NCBI GenBank assembly: GCA_905250115.1
Contig: CAJNOI010000102.1
Coordinates: forward strand, 186,001-250,000
Length of the DNA: 64,000 nt
Direction: 5' to 3'
Source: Adineta steineri
Taxonomy: Eukaryota > Rotifera > Eurotatoria > Adinetida > Adinetidae
In this document: one piece after another, positions 24,255 through 35,660 of the stretch
Numbering within the stretch: the first letter of the stretch is position 1
Layout of the letters: every line of letters begins with the position of its first letter
Position numbers and translations under genes: made by a program
The notes under the pieces: model-generated
What the model was told of the DNA's origin: nothing
Database searches by the model: none
What the model saw: only the letters and a program-made list of their open reading frames with translations

Positions 24255-25224
24255 GAGAAAGTATCATCTCGGAACGGTCGGTTACGAAAGCCCAGTGTTT
24301 TTTTAAGTTTTACTGGGCTTTCGTATCGCCTTTTTGACAGGGCTTTCGTAATCAAAAATTAATGCACTTTTTTATCGATTTTACAGGGCTTTCGTATCAG
24401 TTTTTACAGGGCTTTCGTATCACAAATACACAGACTTTCGTATGCATTGACAAAGCGTACCTATACATTCTACAGGACCTTCGTATCGTGTTTTGCAGGG
24501 TCTTCGTACCGCTCGTACAGGGTTATCGTAAAGCCAAAATTGTTAATATTATCTCAAATTAAATACTATTAACAGAGCTTTGGTATTGATGTAAGTATTT
24601 TATCAAAGTAACCATGAACAAAGTTCAAGAGTAGCCAGAAAGAACCAGAATATAAATGAAGGGTGGGGTGTCGGTGTGTGATATAAAAATACTCACACCC
24701 ACACCCACCCATACCGTCACCCAAAATATATTTGCTTACCAATAGTTTATCTGTTGCTCCATTGTTTATTATTATGTAATCCTATATTGAGATTAGAAAA
24801 TAACAATGACATCTATGGGGATATATGGATGATAAGTTTACGAGACCGTAAAAGATATTCAAACCATTAATAATAGTAGATGTTACGAATGGATCGTACT
24901 TACTAACTAAACATATATACATATATATATATATATACTCTCAAGAGTATTCGCAACGAATACCTTGTTTTCTTATGGAGTATTAGTCTTTAGCTTACGT
25001 ATCAATACAATAAAAAATTCGTTACGAATGCCCTGTTAAAACCAATACGAAAGCCCTGTTAAATTCCGGTATAAAAGCCCCGTTAAAACTCGATATGAAA
25101 GCCCTGTTAAAATCGATACGAAAGCCCAGTTAAACTCAGGTACGAAAGCCCTGTTGAAAAAAAATGACAGGGCTTTCGGGTTACGAAAGCCCGGTATATC
25201 CACCGTTCCGAGATGATATTTCCC
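24255..25224. mobile_element. Foldback DNA transposon, Mutator-like by its 9-bp target duplication
   Basis: The 970-bp element is bounded by a perfect 9-bp direct repeat CTGTATAAC (24246-24254 and 25225-25233). Its ends are inverted copies: GAGAAAGTATCATCTCGGAA reading in from the left, and GGGGAAATATCATCTCGGAA reading in from the right. Each arm is made of tandem degenerate units of about 20-25 bp with core CAGGGCTTTCGTATC in the left arm and GATACGAAAGCCCTG in the right arm, six or more per side. There is no transposase ORF, so it is non-autonomous. A 9-bp duplication is typical of Mutator-like and some foldback elements. A G-rich palindrome (24660-24723) lies in its middle. Confidence 0.8.
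24660..24723. repeat. G-rich short palindrome (family P), copy 5, inside the foldback element
   Basis: Left arm GGGTGGGGTGTCGGTGTGTG; right arm CACACCCACACCCACCCATA then CCGTCACCC. It sits in the loop region of the foldback transposon, so it either came with it or inserted later. Confidence 0.7.
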
Positions 25225-25594
25225 CTGTATAACTGATCCTAGCGTTCGTGAGAATATTTCGTAAAATTTTTGTTATTAACTATATTCATATATAAACTAG
25301 CTCATGATGAATTGAATTTTTTAACTATTTTGTCTTTCAAATCGATTAAAATACTTGATTTTCTCTTTCGCTTTGGTTATTTTCAAAATTAATTAAAAAT
25401 CTTGAACAAAAAATGTTTTTACAACTAGTACATGTCTAATAGATATAGTTTTTATTATTCGTCTTTGATTGTCTTTCACATATCATTTTCAAGCAATTTT
25501 TGTTGATTAGTAGTAGAAACAACACTAGAGGTTAGATTATTGATACTCTAACTATTTTCTTATAAGAAAACAAATCTAGTTGAAAATATCAATT

Positions 25595-27338
25595 TTATAA
25601 TTTGTTATTTTTCATCTTGTCGATTTCGATAAGCATTTGAATGTAAGAAGTAGTATGTGATCCATATCGATCTTGAAACCATTTTTCTTTGTATTCATTT
25701 AGTTGGATTCGACGTTGACATAAAGGTGATTTACACCAACATTCAAAATCATGAGATGAGACTGTGTATGTTGAATAATCAACAGTTAATTGTTCACCTT
25801 CATCTATTTGTAGAAAGAGAAACAACATTCTAATGATCGGTTAGATTTAAACTGCAAGATACTTACGAATCGGTCTTCTCGCAACATATTGAAAACCATC
25901 AATCCAGACATTTGGATCGCATGAATGATTAATTGGTTGCCATTGAGCACTATCTTCATGCCAAAGAACATATACATTTTCACATAATGGCTACGCTAAA
26001 AGAAGTTTTCGAGAGAAAAACAACTGTAGTAGATATATAACACATAAAATTAAATACCATAATCATTGAATGCAACCATTTCTCTTTGGTTAAATGTCTG
26101 TTGAGCATATTGTTTTGTTATCAATTTTGTTGAGTATTTTATTATATATGAATGTTTCAAATGATATTCTCTTTGACGTTTCAAACCTTGATCTAAGAGA
26201 AATTTCATCAATCGACTCTTTGACCAACTATTGACTTGACAAATAAAATCAGCTGAACATGAATCTCTATAGAAAATACTACAATTTGGATTACAATCTA
26301 ATATAAAGAGTTGTTTTGTTCGTTGATCTTGTCGGATATCCATTCTAGCATAACCATCTCCATTGAATGCTTGATACATGTGTTTAGCTAACAAGATTAA
26401 ATCATCAATTAATTGTTGTTCTTTTCCATTCAATAGTTGCCAATGTGATTTAGTATAATTCGAACCTCATTTATCTTCGAATGCAATAAATGTTTTCTTA
26501 TCAACAAAATGATATACAACTGGAGGAAATACGAAAATGTCTTCTTTACTTCCAATAACTAAAACAGTAAACTCTCGTCCTTCAATGTATTGTTCAATTA
26601 GAGCACCACCGAATTCATCAATAACTGGTGAACAACGTTGTTTCATATCAGTCACATTACGAACCAAGGATTTTTCATTGATTCCAACGCCTAAAATCGA
26701 TTTATGGCACTTTTTACGAGAAAAAAAATCAATACTTACTGTCATATCCATGTTCTGGTTTAACAAATAGTGGAAAACCATCTAATTTATCTACAACTTG
26801 ATTTAAAGTGTCATCATTATATTTGTCTAAATCGATGATAAGTGCAAATTTAGGTGTTGGTAATTGATTGTAACGACACAATCGCTTTAATTCTATTCGT
26901 GTTGGATCATTAAAAGGAAAGCTGGCACCAGTAAATGCGATACCTTCATTTTGCATATATTCAATAATTTTATTTGCTGTCTCATCGACATTACTATAGA
27001 GATTTATAAATATATCGACGTCATGTTTTAATCGTCGAATTATTCCTATACTTTGACGAACATTCGGAGTTAAATAAATAGTTCGTACGATGATATTTGG
27101 ATCTAATTCTTTCAATACTTGTTCGGCATCATGGGGATATAGTACATCAGGCTGTTGATTTTGCTCTTTAATATAATCGTTTGATTTTTTTACTTGAGTA
27201 GATTCAATTGTATAAGACTTGTCCGATATTGATAATACAAACACGTTTGATCTTATTTGTAATGATGTCAAATGATATAGTTTTACGCTCATCACCAATC
27301 ATTTCTATTTGGAGGTCGTCATCATCGATTTTCGCCAT
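25595..27338 (-). CDS. ATP-grasp (D-Ala-D-Ala ligase-like) / SET domain fusion, one in-frame stop
   Basis: Exons are visible at about 27292-26740, 26690-26050, 25990-25867 and 25803-25595. The first two encode an ATP-grasp enzyme: GFPLFVKPEHGYDSVGI, ALIEQYIEGREFTVLVIG and QLFILDCNPNCSIF match the ATP-binding and metal-binding strands of D-Ala-D-Ala ligases. The last two encode a SET C-terminal half: NHSCDPNVWI, EGEQLTVDYST and a post-SET-like CWCKSPLC. The frame of exon 2 is interrupted by one TGA at 26467-26469 between FIAFEDK and GSNYTKSHW; no intron can remove it, so this is a sequencing error, a null allele or a young pseudogene. The junction before PLCENVYVLW needs phase 0 and is not resolved. 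The start is also uncertain: ATG at 27292, or ATG at 27338 through a short intron. Bdelloids are known to have acquired bacterial ligase genes; transfer is likely here but untested. Confidence 0.65.
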
Positions 27339-28837
27339 AGCTTATCTAAAACTTCGTAGTCTTACAACAACAATTCACATATATCCTACTCAAGACAATA
27401 TTTATCGTCATAAGTAAGAAGTATGTTGAGACAATCTCTGCTTGGGTTACATAAATCGAACTCAACTTGTTTTGTTAACTAGTATTTCGAACATGAATTT
27501 TACCATTTCTAATGGCTAACCGCGTGCATAACGTTCCGTTATGAGATAAAACTACTTATTAAAGGATTATAGCGTGAAAGAATAAAATCGAGAAAAGATA
27601 TAGTTAAGTAGTTTAAACTGGACCTCAAAACTGTATTATGCTACATTATAGCAGAGGATGACTACCAATTCTAATATAAACAACATATTACTGAAATGAA
27701 TTTTTCTTCTAACCACTTCTGATGTTGATGCGAATTACAGAAATATAATCGCCACACGTGTTTTCGATTTCTTTTACTTCAAAATTATTTCGTTAAACAC
27801 ATGTGCATATTCTTTCTATGGTATGCGAGATTCGTTGTTTTCTCGTTCAAAGTAAAAAACATTTCAAGTAGTTGAGTGTAACGTCTGTATGATGTGATTT
27901 GATTGCCATACACTTTTCTTTTCACTTGTATCGCCAAGCTTGTTTTTCGTATTTATACATAATTTGTATGCACGTTAAAGAGAGAAGTGAGGGTGCGTTT
28001 TTTCAACTATATGCAGAGGAATGCGAGAGAAAAGATGCTACTAGTTTTTGTTAAACGAATTACTATTTTCCAAAGAGTTGCTGACTTAATAGTAAACATT
28101 TGTGTTAGCGATAGTGCACATAATGGTTTTTGAGACATGATAAAGCAAACTCTTGCGTATGTATCAAGTGATGAGATCAACATCAAGCAACGACAATATA
28201 TCTTGTATGCTGTTGTTTTAGTTGATGGTGTGAGGTGTGGGTATGCATACTGTATTCACCTAGAATCCACATCCACACCCTCAGGATTTTAAACGATACC
28301 ATTTGCGCGTAATTTCTCAATATTGGAAGTGATGATTTTGCATTTTTCAAGAAGTTCTGTCGATATGACAAAATAAATGTGAATAACACCGTTATGAATA
28401 AAACAACAAAAAAACGCTACTTGTTATTTTATCTACCTTTTTGAGATTTTTTCTTTCTTTACATATCTATCACGTCGCAACATGTTTACCGATAAAAAAA
28501 ATGTCGTGATCTTTTCGAACTGCTGAAAAATTGCAAAAAAACATCTATTCGTATATGGTGCATGAATAAATGATGCATTGCTTTGTGTTTCTAATCATCC
28601 AATTCACCTTTATACTTACTTTGCAAAAACAATCAAAGACAACTCTTTTTGTTACTTTTAAACATTGTAGGAAAATGAATTAAGCAGAGAGAAGACAAAA
28701 GTTTTATTTAAATGAAAATGTTTTGTACATAATATGAATAAAGCATTGAAAAAAAAGACTATTTTGTTAAATAATCGCGTGAAATTATTGTTATAAGAAA
28801 TAAGGTTTGTCAAATCGTTTTATTATAGAAACATGTA
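27339..28837. other. Spacer with G-rich palindrome
   Basis: Upstream region of the ATP-grasp/SET gene. Apart from the palindrome at 28221-28287 (which also creates the open stretch at 28183-28389) nothing is recognisable. Confidence 0.55.
28221..28287. repeat. G-rich short palindrome (family P), copy 6
   Basis: Left arm GTTGATGGTGTGAGGTGTGG; right arm ATCCACATCCACACCCTCAG. The loop is about 25 bases. Confidence 0.7.
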
Positions 28838-30291
28838 TTAAGGTGGTCGTTGCTTTACAATTTGATTTGTGCGATCGAGCCAAACTAATTCGCCTGTATT
28901 TGATACATAGAAGGTATAAGGTGCACCGGCACCAGCACCCTGCCCTCCAATTCTAAAGGCAGCTCCCCCACTCGATTGGTATCTTAACGAAAAAAATGCA
29001 TTTTCATTGCAGTAACATTATTTGTCATACATTCTTCGGTCATTTTAATAGACTCTGGTTCTACAGAAAATCTCATCAAAGTTGCTAGGCTCATTTTTGT
29101 ATGATGAACAAAAAAAGTCACATGATATTATGTTCTGAATGTTAATATGTTACTCGAATACTTACAGAACTACATTTCCATCGCCCTGAAGTTGAAAATA
29201 AAAATTAGCAGCTATACCACCTCCTGGTTGCCAATAATTCGAACTGATGCTACCATATGCACCCACATGAAAAATACCCCATTTGGGAGTTAAAATTCCA
29301 AAAGCGAATGATTGATTAGATGAATAGATAAACTGGTTCTCATGAAGAGTAATACCCTGACCGCTTGCGGCACAGTGAGTAACTGAAAAGGAGTCAAATA
29401 CGATGTCAGATAGGAATATTCAGTAGGAAGTATAAATGCTATGCAACTTACGACAATTGCACATTATAAGGCAAAAAACTACGGTTAAGGAAAAAGTTTC
29501 AACGTCATATACTCTATTGCTTTGTCTAAAAGTATTACATAGACACATGTTTTTCAAAAGATTTCATTAAGAGCCCAAAGCATAAATCAACTGAAACCAA
29601 GTGGTGAAAATTAGTGTAATCCATACGTACTGATACAAAGCTATCTATCGTATACGAAGTATTTGTTCTACTGACATTAGAGATATTAACGTTATATTTA
29701 TCTGAATCCTACTTGCTTCCTCTTAGATACGAATGTCTATGATTCAGATTAAATTATCACCTTATAGAACTAATTTTTAAGATAAACGTTTCAGACACAG
29801 ATTGATATAGTGAAAATCCATTTAATTCGAACTTCATATTAAGCACAATTGTTTATTTAAAAAAAGACGAGATAATGTTACTAGAATTTGCGAATAGTAA
29901 CAGGATCTGTATGGTACGATCTTATCGGAATTTTTTCTTATTTACCTGCTGGATTTCGATTATTCATACTGATCATTGAAGCTGTTTGATCACTTACACT
30001 GACACGTGTTCCAAGACCATTTTTCTCTCGATAAAGTAAACATGTTTGTAATGCAAAGTAGAAAATAGCTGTCTCACACATTTCATACTGTAAACATTCT
30101 CGGGCACATTCTTCAGTAGAATAAATTGATTTGTCAGTGATATTTCCCATCAAATTATATGACTTACTAGACACATAGTCAGTGCCTGTAAAAATATCAA
30201 AATCAGCTGCTTGAATTTGATTTTGTGTCGTGATACTGCAGCCATTGGCCATTAATACATGAGTGAAGAGTAATATAATCTGTTTTATCAT
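28838..30291 (-). CDS. Secreted PAN/Apple plus bulb-type lectin protein
   Basis: Three exons (30291-29946, 29382-29166, 28982-28838) give 235 residues with consistent phases. A signal peptide (residues 1-18) is followed by a PAN/Apple-like module with paired Cys (STEECARECLQYEMCETAIF, then CLLYREKN). After the first junction (AVTHCAAS) comes a bulb-type (mannose-binding-like) lectin region: GITLHENQFIYSSNQSFAFG, FQLQGDGNVVLYQSSGG, and a second NTGELVWLDRTNQIV repeat. The GDGNVVLY string matches the QxDxNxVxY sugar-site motif with Q replaced by G. A 27-base stretch in the first intron (29480-29454) has good splice sites and the same phase, so it could be an optional microexon. Sugar binding outside the cell is the likely role. 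Confidence 0.75.
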
Positions 30292-32346
30292 CTAGAATTT
30301 TGCAATAAATCAGTCAATACCTGGGGAAAGTGTTAATTTATTTTATTGTGATGTATCTATTAGAATTTTGAACTGTCGTCTGATTTTTTTTGAATAGATG
30401 ATTCTTCAAATGCGGAACACTTTTTTTAGAAGCTACAATGATAACATCTTAGGATTGAACAATAGAAAAACTTCAAACTACGTAAATTTGATATAGTTGT
30501 ACATATAAAACAGAACGGGTGGGATGGTGTTCAAAAATAATTTCTAGCTACTGACATTATCATAAATTCTCATAGTATTTCTTTCTTTTAAAACTACAAG
30601 TAGTCGGATAATATTCTATTACATAGTTCATCTATCTAACAATTCTTTCATAAAAACTGTAAGATCTCAAAATATTAAATGAAATATTACTCAAACAATA
30701 CTACTCTCTTAGAAATATATTTTTCTATTAATATATCATCAACTTCGTGCTGTTTCATTTCTAATAATAATTAGTTTTGTAATATCTTTTTTTTTTTTGT
30801 AGTTTCAAGTATTTTCAAAAAAGTAATCATAAAAACCATTCATTCAATTCTCATTAGAAAAAGCTCATTACCTTCTCTGATAGTTTCCTTATTTTATTCA
30901 AACCTCTTCTAAGAATATCCTGAAATTATTTATTTGCATATCAATATTAGGTCCATTATTTCAACATAGTTAACAAAAAGTGACAGATTAACTCACACAT
31001 TTAGAGACATTGAATATTTATATGATCTCGGTCATTAAAATTATTTGAAGATGGATAGAGAGAAATAAATCATAATGTTGTGAGATTTTACAGTAAAAAG
31101 AATTATTTGAAATACTAATAAAATTATGCTGTGTAAGGTGTTGATGGGATAGATGCTATCAAAAGAAGTAAAATGTTTCTATTTATTTAATTGCAGTTCT
31201 TTCACTGCTGTACTTGATATATAATTATGTTGTTGTGAGTTTTAGCAACATGTAGTTACAGAAATAGAAAGAAAGATTGAAGAGACCAAAATTATTAATG
31301 TGAAATCAAGTAATAAAACAGAGATTATTTGGTACTTTCCATTTGTTTATCATAAATTTGCTCGCTGCCAACAGAAAAAAAGTCGGTTATTATTTCTGGA
31401 CAACAAATAAGGGAAATTGACAATTTTAAGCATACAAGAATAGTGACGTCTTTCGGAAGTTCCATTTTTAATAAGATATATGAATTCGCTAAGAGATTGA
31501 AAAAAAAGAAATTATCTAAACAATTTAATGTAAGATGTTTTTAGAGTAACATGTATGTAAAGCACTATGTTGCGCATAGAGCACTTTTCATCACAAAAGT
31601 TTACAAATGCCTTTTATAACAGGATTAATAATCGTTTTAAAAATAAGAAATATGAAAAAAAAATTATTGTCAAATGGAGAACTTTAATTGATTTCATCAT
31701 CATGAGGGTGTTTGTGTGTTCTGTTCACATCTCACATTTAACCATACTCGCCCACATCCTCAATTTTCAACACTTAATTGGTGAAGTGTCGCATTACGTG
31801 GACAAGCCGTACTATTGATTATAGAAGAATAAATCATATATTTTATTTAGATTTATTCTAATAGGATATTTACGAACAATAATTTTATATAAAAGAATAT
31901 ATTATGAGAAAGCCATTTGTTTTCATGATAAAATTCGTTCATTAGCATATTTATCGAGTTGATTGATCCCATTTGGATTAGAATATCAAGCTAATAAATT
32001 TTAAATATGACGTGTTCATAATAAATCTAAACGAAGATATTCAGTATGAAAAATGATACATACGCATATATATATATAAGATGTAGCTAATTCGAAAATG
32101 ATCTAAAATTTGTTTTTTTTGCGATTACATTGCGAATATAATACGATAATCAGTGCAAAAGGTTCTATTATTAATAATCGATTATTGCAGGTGAAACGTG
32201 AAATAAATAAAAGTATATGATTTGAATGGTCAATTAAATATAGAAAGAAAAGAAAAAAAACCAAATGCGAATATATTTTTAATTTCGTATAAATTACCGA
32301 TGTTATTGATATTCACATCAAAATTGTAAAATACATTTCTTCAACA
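30292..32346. other. Spacer with G-rich palindrome
   Basis: Divergent upstream region of the lectin and WAP genes, very AT-rich. It contains palindrome copy 7 and, at 31785-31806, a piece (CGCATTACGTGGACAAGCCG) that matches the right end of the TIR element at 52272-52626. No gene seen. Confidence 0.55.
31697..31767. repeat. G-rich short palindrome (family P), copy 7
   Basis: Left arm ATCATGAGGGTGTTTGTGTG; right arm ATACTCGCCCACATCCTCAA. The most diverged of the intact-looking copies. Confidence 0.6.
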
Positions 32347-32686
32347 ATGCGTTTTCTTGTTATTCTAATACTCGTCGGACTCGTATGTTTTAATGCTGCA
32401 GCATTGGTAACATCAGATCCTGAGCAGGATCATAGTGGTAATTTTTTAATAACTTTATACTAGATGAAAAATTATCTCTTTTATAGGTACTTGTCCAACA
32501 TATGCAATGATGTGTGCCATTTATTGTCCACGTACATCTCGCTCTATAATGGCTCCAGGAAAAACTAATGGTTGTACAAGAGATAGTGAATGTGCTTCAG
32601 ACGAAAAATGTTGTAAACCAGCTTGTGGATGTACTAACAAATGTGTTAAAGTTACAATTAAATCACAATCTACATCGTCTCCATAA
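32347..32686 (+). CDS. Small secreted WAP-type Cys-rich protein
   Basis: Two exons (32347-32437 and 32487-32686, phase 1, 49-bp intron) give 96 residues. A strong signal peptide (residues 1-20, FLVILILVGLVCFNAAA) is followed by one Cys-rich module: TCPTYAMMCAIYCP, then CTRDSECASDEKCCKPACGC and TNKC. The D-x-E-C..KCC..CG..C spacing is that of a WAP four-disulfide core domain, a fold known in secreted protease inhibitors and antimicrobial proteins. There are two extra Cys. The Thr/Ser-rich tail ends STSSP. An AATAAAAAG polyadenylation-like signal lies about 50 bp after the stop. Confidence 0.75.
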
Positions 32687-33165
32687 AGACAGACAATTTG
32701 CTTTTTATTATGTAAAATTTATTTCGTAATAATAAAAAGGTTATGATTATAATATAATACATATTTATTAATTCATCATTGAGGGTGAGTGTGGGTGTGC
32801 GTGATATGGCTTTATCATCGTCTCACACCCGCACTCACTCGCCCTCATCCACACACTCAAGATGGTCTTCTAATCTTTAACATGAAGTCTTGTTTACTTA
32901 CAGATAGTCACACAACAGGGTGTTTTTCGATGATTTACTCATCCACTTTTACTCAAGATAATTAAATGATCAATATGGATGACTATCTTTAGAAACATGT
33001 TGCTATTTAAATAGTTACACTGACAGAAATTTTATAAACTCAAATTTAAGACTTACAAGAAATTACTCTAGTTTTGTTTCAAGATATTATCAAAATTATT
33101 CACGGTTCTTTATCAGATTACTAACAGTATTGAATTCAACCGATAAAGAAATACAAGAAAAAAAA
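32687..33165. other. Short convergent spacer with G-rich palindrome
   Basis: Between two convergent genes (WAP on plus, the SHYRGS protein on minus). The palindrome copy at 32776-32864 starts 90 bp after the WAP stop; the rest is AT-rich. Confidence 0.6.
32776..32864. repeat. G-rich short palindrome (family P), copy 8
   Basis: Left arm CATTGAGGGTGAGTGTGGGT then GTGCGTG; the right side carries CTCACACCCGCACTCACTCG and a second CCCTCATCCACACACTCAAG, so this copy has an extended right arm. Confidence 0.75.
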
Positions 33166-35294
33166 CTAGAATGATGTCTGTATTTCAATCAAGTTCTGTT
33201 GAGCCAATGTTTCGTTTTTAAAATTTGAATGTTTCCATGAAGTATGTTGTGGAAAATGACGTATTGTTAATTTATGTTGAGGTTTTGATGATATTTGCTC
33301 GTCAGGTACTGATCTTGAATGCATACTGAGAAACTGTTGACGAAGAACCGAATCGAGAAGAAAAGAGCGAACCAGATAAATACGAATAATTGAAAAACTA
33401 CTCCATATGAGGCAAGCACAGACACAGAGACTTGCTAGAGTAATAAGAACAATACTACTTATAGACAACTGTTTTGATTGTTGAGCAATTGTAGCTGAAT
33501 CCGTTACTGTGACTGTTGTTGTTACTATCGTAGTAGTAGAGATAATTACTGAAGTAGTTGAACGTGAAGTTTTTAATGTTTGTCGTGTGGGTGTCTTTAA
33601 ATGAAAATTCATAGATAATCTATTTCCATGTCCCCCTGGAAAATATTTACTGTTCGCCTTGTTGTTGTTGATGATACAGATGTTGTTGATGTTGTCGCTA
33701 CAAATAACAATATATATATATATATTATTAAAATATAAGTGATCTAATTACTTGTACTAGTTGTTGTCGATTCATATGGTATATTAAATGGCCAAAAGCT
33801 TGGATCATTTATAGACATTGCTTCTTTCGAACACGAACTAGTTCCTTGTTCGTCTAATATACCAGAATCAAAATAAATATAAAAATATCCACCTGGAGTC
33901 CACATAGCCGTTGTATTTATTACTATACTATTCGTTAAATAAAGAACATTACTAGTTGCAGTGGCAACATTTAATTTATAATAATCAGTATTATCGGATG
34001 CTCGTTTGAATCGAATATATGTTTCAGTTGTTGGTCGTTGATAAACTGTTGATCCAGTAAGAATAGTCCATACTGATGTTGTCTTTGAAACTGTTCCTAT
34101 TGGATAATGAGTTGCATTCGATGTGTATAAAGGTTGAAGACTGGATGTTTGTGCTAAGACAGTAAAACGAAGACAGACTGAATCTCCTTGATTACCGATA
34201 GAATCAACACCAGCAAAACAATAGAGATTTTGTCCTATTTGATTAGCATTGGATGTAAAATTAGCTAAAAATACATAAAGAGTAGAATCAAATGGATCTT
34301 TTTGAAGAGCTGTGGTTAATAGGCCAGTTGGATTAACGCTAATAACACTATCAACAGTAGCATTTGTACATTGAACTTTGAAACGAACACGTGTAGTATA
34401 AGTACTACCTACTGGCATATATATACACATATCAGACACAAGATCACCTATATAAATAGGTCCAGTAACACAAGGATTTGTCGAATTGTAAACATGAAAT
34501 ACGAATTGAATAGGTACTTGTGAGAGATAAGCAGTGGATGATATATTAATTGGTAGTAATATGAAATCTTCTACTGTTAAAGCTGCTGCATAGTAACCAA
34601 TCGTTTGTGGTGTAAAATTCAAATAACATCCATAGTTATCAATAATACCACCTGGTACACTATTACTCAATCCACCACATTGATTGGTACCTTTAGACCA
34701 TAAGCAAATGTATGGATCAAAATCATTATCAGCTACATTGATTTTAATTGAATAACTAATTTTATTTCTCAATCGATAGATTGGTAACATAGTAATAACA
34801 GGTGCATTATTGTATCGTCCAGTATCGACCCGTTTAAAAGTCTGAATTTGAACAGCAACACTCCATCCTAAATTAATTCCTGTGACAAGATCGAACCAAT
34901 ACGAACCAGAAAATGCTGCTATAAAACTAGAATTGTGTGGCACTGAAATTCTAAAACGTCCTTCACCCATTGCATATTGTTCGGCAATATTGTAACCTGT
35001 GCAAGGAACTTGAACACTTCCAAATGTTGATAAACCTGGTGGACAAGTACTAACACAAATATAATTACCTGTAGCTAAAAGAGGCTGTCCGTTTGGAATA
35101 GTTGCATCTGTACAATATGGAGGAGAGTAATCGTATCGCCATGCATACCGTTGAAGAATTTCAACAGAAACAGACGAAGATGTTTCATTAACTATTCGCC
35201 AAGATATCATGGAACCACGATAATGACTTGCTTGAATAATATGAGATAGATAAAATATAGAGATGAAGATCACATAAGAATATTTCAAATACAT
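33166..35294 (-). CDS. Type I membrane protein with SHYRGS-type N terminus
   Basis: Two exons, 35294-33752 and 33635-33166, give 670 residues in consistent phase. The signal peptide (residues 1-22) is followed by SHYRGSMISWRIV, a start shared, as far as I recall, by a family of extracellular proteins in rotifers and some bacteria whose function I cannot name. The ectodomain (residues about 23-510) has many N-glycosylation sites, scattered Cys and beta-rich repeats of immunoglobulin-like or REJ-like look. A Thr/Ser-rich linker, one membrane segment (SSIVLITLASLCVCACLIW, around residue 570) and a cytosolic tail of about 80 residues follow. Within the intron, 33715-33655 encodes another in-frame-looking Thr/Ser stretch, so alternative splicing of the stalk is possible. 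A cell-surface receptor or adhesion role is inferred. Confidence 0.65.
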
Positions 35295-35660
35295 GTCTTT
35301 TGTAAGAAAAAAATATAAATGAAGTATTATACAAATCAGAAATTATTGTATGAGTGTATTTCGATTTCGATGTGAAGCTCTACATTATTATTATTGATCA
35401 AAACAAATAAACTATTTTCTATGATTTCATCGTAGAATAAAGAAAGTATGATAGAGTATAAAAAAATATAATTAATTCAATTGAATTTATTTATCAGCAT
35501 AGACAAAATAAACTTCGTAGGATGCATTATTGATTGGCTTCGAAAAATTCCCCGAATAAGAAATAAAAAGTATAGAGAATAGGACATTAATTTACATGCA
35601 ATCGTATCATAAGGCTGTAGGTGACCGGAAATTCATCTCTTATTTATCCACATCCGAGTG

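Larger units (their letters stand above)
23802..25594. other. Spacer holding a foldback transposon
   Basis: More than half of this spacer is the element at 24255-25224. The flanks are AT-rich and empty. Open stretches at 24118-24306 and 24362-24562 are by-products of the repeat units. Confidence 0.6.

Noticed and set aside
24290-24530. Regularly spaced GGGCTTTCGTA repeats resembling a CRISPR-like array
   Set aside because: The units are degenerate, unevenly spaced and mirrored at 25020-25190 between inverted ends with a target duplication, so they belong to a foldback transposon.
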